A DNA stretch of 64,000 nucleotides from Schaalia dentiphila ATCC 17982 (GTDB taxonomy: Bacteria > Actinomycetota > Actinomycetes > Actinomycetales > Actinomycetaceae). Made by a program: the position numbers and the translations under genes. How positions within the stretch are numbered: position 1 is the first letter of the stretch; every line of letters starts with the position of its first letter. Below, in pieces: positions 25,265 to 33,339 of this stretch. The notes under the pieces were generated by a model. The model saw nothing but the letters and a program-made list of their open reading frames with translations, was not told the DNA's origin and searched no databases. The stretch is from NCBI RefSeq assembly GCF_000154225.1, contig NZ_DS264586.1, positions 402,527 to 466,526 on the forward strand, given 5' to 3'.

Positions 25265-26731
25265 GTGCACCGTAGCCTGGCCCAACGCATCGAGGCGTGG
25301 TGGGACTCCAAGCCGCTATCCGCGCAGCTCGTCACGCTCATCACGCTGCTCCTGGCCATCGGACTATCCCTGTCCGGCACGGTCATGATCGGCCTCCTCC
25401 AGCGCCACCTCACCTCCCAGATCGACGACCAGCTCGTCGCCACCGCGCACACCATGCAGATCTCCGGATCGGCGGCAACCTTCTCTGCCGACGGCCAGGG
25501 CGGCATCCCCACCCTCTACTACATTCACATCCACGACACCGCCGGGGGCGATCGGTACTTCTACTCGGAGGACACCCTCAAGGCCTCGGGCAAGCCCAAC
25601 CTGCCCGAACTCGTCGACACGAGCTCCGCGCCCATCTCATCCTTCCGCACCCTCCCGGTCACCGTCTCCTCTTCCAAGGCCGGCCTCGGCTGGCGCGCCC
25701 TCGTCGTCCCCGTGTACGAGCAGGACTCCGGCCTGTTCTCCGGATACATGACGATCGCCCTGCCCCTGTCGGACATGCAGCACACCCTGCGCACCACGGC
25801 CTCGTACTTCGCGGTCGCCGGCATCATCATCGTCCTCATCGGGGGCTGGACCGGGCGCGTCCTCGTGCGCCGCGCCCTCCTCCCCCTGCGTTCCATCGAA
25901 TCCACCGCCGGAAAGATCGCCGCCGGCGACCTCACCAAGCGCGTCACCCCGCACCCTCCCACGACCGAGGTCGGCTCACTCTCACTCTCGCTCAACGCCA
26001 TGCTCACCCAGGTCGAGCAATCCTTCGAAGCCCGCCAGGCCTCGGAACAAAAGATCAAACGATTCGTCTCCGACGCCTCCCACGAGCTGCGCACCCCCCT
26101 CGCAGCCATCTCCGGCTACTGCGAGCTCTACGCTATGGGCGGGGTGCCCGCCGAGCGCATCGAGGAAGTCATGGGGCGCATCGCTTCCGAATCCTCGCGC
26201 ATGGCCACCCTCGTCGAAGACCTCCTCACCCTTGCCCGCCTCGACGAAGGCCGCCCCCTCGAGATCACCGACATCGACCTCGTCAAGCTCGCCGATAACG
26301 CCGTCTTCGACCTCCAAGCCCTCGACCCCACGCGCACGGTCGGCCTCACCGGCATCAACAGCCGCACTCCCCCGATGACCCTCATCGTCCCCGGTGACCG
26401 CGACCGCCTCTCGCAGGTCTTCACCAACCTCATCGGCAACATCGTGCGCTACACCCCTGAAGGCTCCCCCGTCGAAATCGCGCTCGGACGCAGCGGCGAC
26501 ACCGCGATCGTCGAACTGCGTGACCACGGGCCCGGCATCGACGAAACTGACCGCGGACGCGTCTTCGAACGCTTCTACCGCGCGGACACATCGCGCAACC
26601 GCAAGTCCGGGGGCTCCGGCCTCGGCCTCGCAATCGTCTCCGGCATCCTCACAGCTCACAAGGGCAACGCATCGCTCACCAAAACGAAAGGCGGCGGCCT
26701 CACCGTTCGCATCGAACTCCCCACAGCGTGA
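25265..26731 (+). CDS. Sensor histidine kinase
   Basis: A 488-residue membrane kinase paired with the upstream regulator. One helix near residue 20-45, an extracytoplasmic sensor of about 140 residues, and a second helix near 180-205 lead into a HAMP linker. HisKA has the phospho-acceptor His in SDASHELRTPLAAISGY. The ATPase domain has the N box GNIVRYTPEG, DHGPGID and SGLGLAIVSG. The GTG at 25265, with GAGGA upstream, starts 1 nt after the regulator stop. The stimulus is unknown. A good U-tract terminator follows. Confidence 0.94.
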   Translation: MHRSLAQRIEAWWDSKPLSAQLVTLITLLLAIGLSLSGTVMIGLLQRHLTSQIDDQLVATAHTMQISGSAATFSADGQGGIPTLYYIHIHDTAGGDRYFYSEDTLKASGKPNLPELVDTSSAPISSFRTLPVTVSSSKAGLGWRALVVPVYEQDSGLFSGYMTIALPLSDMQHTLRTTASYFAVAGIIIVLIGGWTGRVLVRRALLPLRSIESTAGKIAAGDLTKRVTPHPPTTEVGSLSLSLNAMLTQVEQSFEARQASEQKIKRFVSDASHELRTPLAAISGYCELYAMGGVPAERIEEVMGRIASESSRMATLVEDLLTLARLDEGRPLEITDIDLVKLADNAVFDLQALDPTRTVGLTGINSRTPPMTLIVPGDRDRLSQVFTNLIGNIVRYTPEGSPVEIALGRSGDTAIVELRDHGPGIDETDRGRVFERFYRADTSRNRKSGGSGLGLAIVSGILTAHKGNASLTKTKGGGLTVRIELPTA

Positions 26732-26811
26732 ACGACGTAACGCACCGATCAGCGCACACGGCTTTTTCGCTCAGTTTTCGCCATTTCTCACCTGACAGTT
26801 TCACGAGATCC

Positions 26812-26836
26812 ATCGGGATTTTCCCCGATTTTTTAT
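26812..26836 (+). terminator. Terminator after two-component operon
   Basis: Stem ATCGGG/CCCGAT with a 6-nt loop followed directly by a run of T, the most classical intrinsic terminator in the window. Confidence 0.85.
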
Positions 26837-26844
26837 CAACGAAC

Positions 26845-26873
26845 GTGACCTTCGCTCAAAAGCGCACTAGCAT
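26845..26873 (+). promoter_or_regulatory. Candidate promoter for the HD-like gene
   Basis: GTGACC and TAGCAT separated by 17 nt, 33 nt upstream of the ATG at 26907. Confidence 0.4.
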
Positions 26874-26906
26874 GGATCGGGTATTCCTCAGCAAGGAGAG
26901 TGGCCC

Positions 26907-27869
26907 ATGGGTGCTCAAGCACCTCAGTGGCTGCTGACGTCTTTCGTTGACGCCATGCAGCAAATCGGCGCAACCGCGACCCGGTCAGACCTCGAAACCG
27001 AAAGCGTCGACCTCGCGGAGCGCTGGAGCGCGCCCGAACGCCAATTGCACAACGTGCGTCGGCTCATGAACACGCTCACCCATATCGATGAAATCTCGTC
27101 GTCCGCGCACGATCCCGACATCCTGCGTGTCGCCGCGTGGTACCACGGCGCCTTCCTCAACAAGGCCCTCGACATCAAGCTCGGCGGGTTCCAAGCGAAC
27201 TTCGCCTCCACCCGCTGCATCGATCACGCGCACAACCGCCTCACCAACCTCGGTGTGCCCGAGGAAGTCGTCGCCCGCATCGACGAGCTGATCGCGTTCC
27301 TCACGCGCCACCGCGCGCCTCGCACCGACTTCGACGCGCAGGTGCTTGTCGACGCGGACCTAGCGGTCCTGGCCTGCAGCCCGCAGGACTACAAGAAACT
27401 CCGCACGTCGCTACGCGCCGAACTCAGCGAGCTCAACGACCTGCAGTTCACCAAGGCTCGTATGGCACTCGTCAAGAAGCTCCTGAGCTACGAGACGATC
27501 TACCAGTCCCCCCTCGGCTCCGCGTGGGAGGACACCGCCCGCGCAAACCTCGAGGTTGAGCTCACCCGCCTCGAGCGCGAGAAGGCCCAGCTGTGCCAGG
27601 CCGCCCAGGCCGAGGACACGGACGACACCGAGGATGCGGACGACACCGACGAGGTCGTGGAGGACTCCACGACGACAACCGGCACGCTGATCATCAAGCG
27701 CCGTTCGATCAAGAAGTGCATCCCCGTTGCTTCCCCGGACGACGAGGCCACGTCCACCGGCGTCCTGCCCCGCAAGATCGAGGAAGACACCGACTCGGAC
27801 GAGGACGAGGAGGCCACCTCCTCCCTTGAGTCCGCCGTCGAATCCCTGGACCTTCCCACGTCCGACTGA
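26907..27869 (+). CDS. Degenerate HD-fold protein with acidic tail
   Basis: A 320-residue cytoplasmic protein. Residues about 30-220 follow the layout of COG4339 HD-superfamily phosphohydrolases: a LHN segment where these have YHN, AAWYHGAF where they have the HD dyad, then VDADLAVL and a late IYQSPLGSAWEDTAR. The HD dyad reads HG, so a metal-dependent hydrolase reaction is doubtful. Residues 225-320 are a disordered Asp/Glu/Thr-rich tail with one basic patch. The ATG follows AAGGAG. The stop codon is embedded in a near copy of the dispersed 13-mer. Family placement is by pattern only. Confidence 0.65.
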   Translation: MGAQAPQWLLTSFVDAMQQIGATATRSDLETESVDLAERWSAPERQLHNVRRLMNTLTHIDEISSSAHDPDILRVAAWYHGAFLNKALDIKLGGFQANFASTRCIDHAHNRLTNLGVPEEVVARIDELIAFLTRHRAPRTDFDAQVLVDADLAVLACSPQDYKKLRTSLRAELSELNDLQFTKARMALVKKLLSYETIYQSPLGSAWEDTARANLEVELTRLEREKAQLCQAAQAEDTDDTEDADDTDEVVEDSTTTTGTLIIKRRSIKKCIPVASPDDEATSTGVLPRKIEEDTDSDEDEEATSSLESAVESLDLPTSD

Positions 27870-27960
27870 CGAGGCCGCGGCTGTCTTTGCCTGCTCGGGC
27901 TGCTCAGTGCGCCCGTGGTCGGCGGCACCTCGCGCGTGAGTCGCACGGGTATACCTTGGG

Positions 27961-27999
27961 CTATCCACAGGCACTTTTCGGCGCGGGCGGTTATCCACA
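27961..27999 (+). promoter_or_regulatory. Two DnaA-box-like sites upstream of WXG100 gene
   Basis: CTATCCACA at 27961-27969 and a perfect TTATCCACA at 27991-27999, exactly 30 nt apart and on the same strand. Too few for an origin, but the spacing is compatible with DnaA binding on one helix face. Confidence 0.4.
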
Positions 28000-28088
28000 A
28001 GGTTTCGTTTCTGCCTGGATCACACTTCTTCATGCGCGTAGCGTCGATGTCGACGGACCCACCCGGGGTCCCACAAAGGAGTGACATC

Positions 28089-28382
28089 ATGACCGCATAC
28101 GCCGTCGACGCCGAACAAATTGCTGCTGCCTCCGCGCAGGCCTGCACAACCGCATCCACCATCCGCACCGAAGTGGACACGATGATGGCCCAGCTGCTCG
28201 CCCTTCAGGACACGTGGACCGGCGGGGCGCAGGTGAACTTCCAGGCGACTATCACCCAGTGGCAGGGCATCCAGGCGCAGACACACGACGCCCTGGATGC
28301 GATCTCCTCGCAGATGCAGGTCGCAGCCTCCACCTACGCCGACGCAGAGACACATTCCGCTTCCCTGTTTGCGGGGGTCTGA
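28089..28382 (+). CDS. WXG100-family type VII secretion target (ESAT-6-like)
   Basis: A 97-residue all-helical protein with the WTG turn of the WXG100 motif (position 39-41) between two helices, no cysteine and no signal peptide. These form small dimers exported by the ESX/type VII system. AAAGGAG lies upstream of the ATG. No EccC ATPase, other WXG100 partner or LXG toxin gene is adjacent, so it is an orphan within this window. It stands alone between the HD-like gene and groEL. Confidence 0.88.
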   Translation: MTAYAVDAEQIAAASAQACTTASTIRTEVDTMMAQLLALQDTWTGGAQVNFQATITQWQGIQAQTHDALDAISSQMQVAASTYADAETHSASLFAGV

Positions 28383-28453
28383 CACCGCGCACTACGCCCC
28401 TTTCCTCGCGAGGCGCCACGACCGTGTGGCACACCGGCGCAGACAGACAGAAA

Positions 28454-28493
28454 CGCCTGGGGGCGGGACCCTCACGAGTCCCGCCCCCAGGCG
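28454..28493. terminator. Terminator between WXG100 gene and groEL
   Basis: Perfect 16-bp stem CGCCTGGGGGCGGGAC with its complement and an 8-nt loop, 22 nt past the groEL stop; it can serve both convergent genes. Confidence 0.88.
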
Positions 28494-28515
28494 GATCAGC
28501 TTAACACCGAGCGGA

Positions 28516-30216
<1,701 letters not shown>

Positions 30217-30233
30217 TCATCGAACCGGTGGTC

Positions 30234-30260
30234 TTATCACTCTCCATGTCGGAGTGCTAA
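30234..30260 (-). promoter_or_regulatory. CIRCE operator (HrcA site) 1, groEL
   Basis: Read on the minus strand: TTAGCACTC, 9-nt spacer, GAGTGATAA. It differs from the consensus TTAGCACTC-N9-GAGTGCTAA at a single base. Confidence 0.93.
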
Positions 30261-30268
30261 CTACGATT

Positions 30269-30295
30269 TTGGCACTCACCATCCCAGAGTGCAAG
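30269..30295. promoter_or_regulatory. CIRCE-like operator 2, groEL
   Basis: On the plus strand TTGGCACTC, 9-nt spacer, GAGTGCAAG, 8 nt beyond the first operator. The GCACTC/GAGTGC core is intact; outer bases differ from consensus. Confidence 0.75.
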
Positions 30296-30344
30296 GCGAG
30301 GTCACGAGGCTTGAGCCCGCTGCGCTCAGGGCGTAACAATCCAC

Positions 30345-30600
30345 GACGAGGCCGGGCAGGACCGCGGGGCCTGGCTACAGCGCCCGTGGGTGGCGGCGGG
30401 GCCTGGCCGGGCTTCGAGACGACGCGCCGAGCGAAGCTCGCGGCGCGGACGGCTCACGGGCGGGCCGCCGCCCGTGGGCACACCAAGCAGTCCGGCCCGA
30501 CGGCGCGCGGAACACCAGGCGCTCGGAACACCAGCGGAGCAAGACGCAACCTAGGCATAACAAAGCCGCCCGGCCCCACAGGGGCCGGGCGGCTTAGTCA
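30345..30600. repeat. GC-rich intergenic repeat, copy A
   Basis: About 250 nt without a plausible gene. It opens with GACGAGGCCGGGC, contains a 9-bp inverted repeat around 30454-30475 that includes GGGCGGGCCGCCGCCC (30458-30473), and ends in the hairpin at 30563-30595. The same 16-mer and a similar closing hairpin recur at 41.1-41.2 kb, so these look like two copies of one dispersed element. Confidence 0.55.
30563..30595 (-). terminator. Terminator after LytR_C gene
   Basis: Perfect 15-bp stem AAGCCGCCCGGCCCC with its complement and a 3-nt ACA loop, 16 nt past the stop. Confidence 0.88.
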
Positions 30601-30611
30601 GTATCAGAGGC

Positions 30612-31190
30612 TCATCGCAGGATCACGATGATGTCGGGGTCTCCGAGGCCGCTCTCCTGGCGAACGTTGGAAATACCCAGCTTGGCGGCAACGTCCTTCG
30701 CGGTTCCCTCCATTCGGGGATCCTCGTAGAAGACGGTGGAGGTCTGCGTGGCCCAGCCGTCAGCGTTCGCGGCGGAGGTGCCCGCGTAGCCGGCCTGGTT
30801 CAGGATCTGAGCCTGCTGGCCGGCGTATCCCTGGGTTCCGGTGCCGTTGAGGACCTGGATGACAGCTCCGTGGTCGGGCTCAGAGGAAGCCGACGGTGAG
30901 GAGGAGCTGGCGGAAGGCGTGGGTTCAGCGGACGCGGTGGCCTCGGCCGTGGGTGACGCGGAGGGAGCGGCGGCGCTCGGGGTGGTCGCGGCGGGGCTGG
31001 GCACGTTGCTGACAGTGGCCTGCTGGCGCGACAGTGCGGTCGCCGCTGCCCATCCGAGGGCAGGAACGATCACGAGGATGGCCAGGAAAGGCCAGACGTT
31101 CTTCCACTTGGACGGCTTGGGGCGGTGCATGCCGACGGGCATGTCTTCGCCGGTGCGGTCAAATTCATCCCTGGGGTACTGAGAACTCAC
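30612..31190 (-). CDS. LytR C-terminal domain (LytR_C) membrane protein
   Basis: A 192-residue protein with a short cytoplasmic N terminus, one transmembrane helix (about 32-53), a Pro/Ala/Ser-rich spacer of 50 residues, and an extracellular LytR_C domain from about 107 (VIQVLNGTGTQGYAGQQA) to the end. LytR_C domains often accompany LytR-CpsA-Psr ligases that attach glycopolymers to peptidoglycan; no catalytic LCP domain is present here. The GTG at 31190 has no ribosome site but TAGTCT 6 nt upstream, supporting a leaderless start. It is divergent from ung with 86 nt between starts. Confidence 0.85.
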   Translation of the reverse strand: MSSQYPRDEFDRTGEDMPVGMHRPKPSKWKNVWPFLAILVIVPALGWAAATALSRQQATVSNVPSPAATTPSAAAPSASPTAEATASAEPTPSASSSSPSASSEPDHGAVIQVLNGTGTQGYAGQQAQILNQAGYAGTSAANADGWATQTSTVFYEDPRMEGTAKDVAAKLGISNVRQESGLGDPDIIVILR

Positions 31191-31276
31191 GCGTTCAGAC
31201 TATCGGAAAAGAGGGAGTGGGGCGCGGGTGGCGCGCGGGGAATGTGGCGTGGCCTGTGCGGCATTAGGCTGGTGCT

Positions 31277-31987
31277 ATGGGTGAACACAATCCGCGTCCG
31301 TTGGCCGAGTTGATTGATCCGGGCTGGGCTCGGGCGCTGGCTCCGGTGGAGGGGCGCGTCCACGAGTTGGGCGCGATGTTGGCCGCTGAGGTCAAGGCGG
31401 GACATGGCTACCTGCCTGCGGGCACGGATGTTCTCCGTGCCTTCACGTACCCGTTCGACAAGGTGAAGGTACTGATTGTCGGGCAGGATCCGTATCCGAC
31501 GCCGGGGCATGCGATGGGGCTGTCGTTTTCGGTGCACCCGGGGGTGGCCTTGCCCAAGTCGCTCATCAACATTTTCCGCGAACTGAGCGAGGATATGGGC
31601 GTTCCCGCTCCGACGTCGGGTGACCTGACGCCGTGGTGCGAGCAGGGCGTGTGTCTGCTCAACCGCGTGTTGACGGTGCGCCCGGGTGCGCCCGCATCGC
31701 ATCGAGGCCGCGGCTGGGAGGAGGTGACGCAGTGCGCGATTGACGCCCTGGTGTCCCGGAAGCGTTCGGATGGCTCGCGCGCTCCCCTCGTGGCGATTTT
31801 GTGGGGCAAGGACGCGCAGTCGCTCACACCGCGTCTGGGTGACACGCCGACTATTGCGTCCGCCCACCCGTCGCCGCTCTCTGCGTATCGAGGGTTTTTC
31901 GGGTCGAAGCCGTTCTCGCGCGCAAATGAACTGTTGGAGGCACAGGGCGCGTCGGGCGTGGATTGGTCGCTGGGCGCTTCTCATTGA
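31277..31987 (+). CDS. ung: Uracil-DNA glycosylase, family 1
   Basis: A 236-residue base-excision repair enzyme removing uracil from DNA. The water-activating motif [13 protein letters not shown] (Asp71) and the DNA-intercalation motif [13 protein letters not shown] near residue 197 are intact. The ATG at 31277 has no Shine-Dalgarno and TAGGCT exactly 6 nt upstream, consistent with leaderless translation. Its stop codon TGA forms the first bases of a T plus GACGAGGCCGGGG element. Confidence 0.97.
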   Translation: MGEHNPRPLAELIDPGWARALAPVEGRVHELGAMLAAEVKAGHGYLPAGTDVLRAFTYPFDKVKVLIVGQDPYPTPGHAMGLSFSVHPGVALPKSLINIFRELSEDMGVPAPTSGDLTPWCEQGVCLLNRVLTVRPGAPASHRGRGWEEVTQCAIDALVSRKRSDGSRAPLVAILWGKDAQSLTPRLGDTPTIASAHPSPLSAYRGFFGSKPFSRANELLEAQGASGVDWSLGASH

Positions 31988-31998
31988 CGAGGCCGGGG
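31986..31998 (+). repeat. Dispersed 13-mer, exact, overlapping ung stop
   Basis: GACGAGGCCGGGG begins on the G of the ung TGA stop codon. No inverted partner follows. Confidence 0.75.
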
Positions 31999-32057
31999 CA
32001 CACCACCCGTTCGGGTGACGGTAGGGGGCGGCTGCGATGCCGCGGTGAGGGACTCCG

Positions 32058-32133
32058 TGGAGCCGGCTATCGGACTCGAACCGATGACCTGCTGTTTACA
32101 AGACAGCTGCTCTACCAACTGAGCTAAGCCGGC
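32058..32133 (-). tRNA. tRNA-Thr (anticodon UGU)
   Basis: Complete cloverleaf: 7-bp acceptor GCCGGCT/AGCCGGC, D arm with AGTTGGTA, anticodon loop CTTGTAA giving UGU, variable loop AGGTC, and T arm with TTCGAGT. The discriminator is U and the CCA end is encoded (32058-32060). It decodes ACA threonine codons. Confidence 0.96.
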
Positions 32134-32298
32134 GGCGGACACTAGTGTGCCACAGGTAGGGGCTCGCGCGCGCGGGCGGGCCAGATCGGGGTCAATGAGC
32201 ACGCAGCAACGCGATTCCCCATTGCGCAGTGTGGATAACTGGCGCGCGTCTCAAGGACCTCCAATGAGCCGCAGGGATGTGACGTTTGCGCCAAAGAA

Positions 32299-32335
32299 GT
32301 GAGGGGCGGGACCGCCGTGCGGTCCCGCCCCTCAC
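32299..32335 (-). terminator. Terminator after DsbA-like gene
   Basis: Perfect 17-bp stem GTGAGGGGCGGGACCGC with its complement and a 3-nt loop, 11 nt past the stop. Confidence 0.9.
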
Positions 32336-32346
32336 TGATTGAAGGC

Positions 32347-33279
32347 TCAGTTGGAGCTGTTGGTCGTCTCGGCGCTCTGGGCCTCGTCGGCACCGCTCTG
32401 CGAGGGCTCGGTGGCCTCGGGAGCCGGGGTCTGTGAGGTGCCCTGGCTCGCGGAATCGGTGATGCCGTATTCCTGCGCGATGGTCTCGCGCAGCGCGGGC
32501 AGCTGGGTTCCGAGCGGGATGACAGTGGAGCGGTCCTTGATGAGCTCGGGAGTTCCGAGGCCGTCGCCACGACCGTTGTAGCCGGCGTTCTGCCAGGCGG
32601 TGGTCGATGCCTTGAGGTAGTCCTCGACGGCGTTGACAGGGAAGGTCTCGATAACGTCGGAGGGGACGCCGACCTCGGCTGCAATCACCTTGACCTGCTT
32701 CCAGGAGGCGTCGAGGTTCTGGACGACGGTGCCGTTGGAGGCCTGGTACTGGGTGCGGAAGTATGCGAGCAGTGCGTGGTGGAAGTCCACCCACTTATCG
32801 GGTGCCTTCTGCGCGACGACGAGCGATGCGCTGGCCGCGGGCTTCAGGTAGTCCATGTTAACGGTGATGACCGGCTGGAGCTCAACGTTGTAGTGACCTT
32901 CGGCGGCCCAGGTGGTGAGGTCCTTGCCCATGTATGCGTCGAGGTCAGCGCACGCGTGGCAGGAGTAGTCGAAGTACTCGGTGAGGGTGGGCATGTTCGG
33001 ATCCGCCTCGGCGACGACGCCGTTTGCGTTGACGATGATCGGGCGTCCGTCGGCGTAGGCGCCGAGGACGTCCGAGGCGTCGACGTTGCGGGCGGCGTTG
33101 ACCTGCGCCTGCTGCTTCCAGATCACGCCGCCGACGGCTGCGACGACCGCGAGGACGATGACAGCGACGGCGGAGATGACGATAATGCGGGTGCGGCGGT
33201 CAGCACGCTCCTGCGCCTGGCGCATCTGGGCGGCTTTCGCGCGCACGGGATCGACGGCCGGCTTCTTCTTCTGAGCCAT
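32347..33279 (-). CDS. Membrane-anchored thioredoxin-fold (DsbA-like) protein
   Basis: A 310-residue protein with a basic cytoplasmic N terminus, one helix (about 31-54) and an extracellular DsbA/DsbG-type domain. The redox pair is Cys107-His-Ala-Cys110 in FDYSCHACADL, the motif layout of actinobacterial disulfide oxidases such as MdbA-type proteins. It should introduce disulfide bonds in exported proteins. The last 40 residues are Ser/Thr/Pro/Glu-rich and disordered. The ATG at 33279 follows GGAAGG. Oxidase rather than isomerase is inferred from the CxxC context. Confidence 0.88.
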   Translation of the reverse strand: MAQKKKPAVDPVRAKAAQMRQAQERADRRTRIIVISAVAVIVLAVVAAVGGVIWKQQAQVNAARNVDASDVLGAYADGRPIIVNANGVVAEADPNMPTLTEYFDYSCHACADLDAYMGKDLTTWAAEGHYNVELQPVITVNMDYLKPAASASLVVAQKAPDKWVDFHHALLAYFRTQYQASNGTVVQNLDASWKQVKVIAAEVGVPSDVIETFPVNAVEDYLKASTTAWQNAGYNGRGDGLGTPELIKDRSTVIPLGTQLPALRETIAQEYGITDSASQGTSQTPAPEATEPSQSGADEAQSAETTNSSN

Positions 33280-33339
33280 GGACTCACCTTCCGAAAGTAG
33301 TTGAATGTTGCAAGAATATCGGGCGCAGCGCGGCTGCGC

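Noticed and set aside
26907..28382. A toxin-immunity or full type VII locus around the WXG100 gene
   Set aside because: No EccC ATPase, LXG toxin, or second WXG100 gene is adjacent; only the single small gene is supported.
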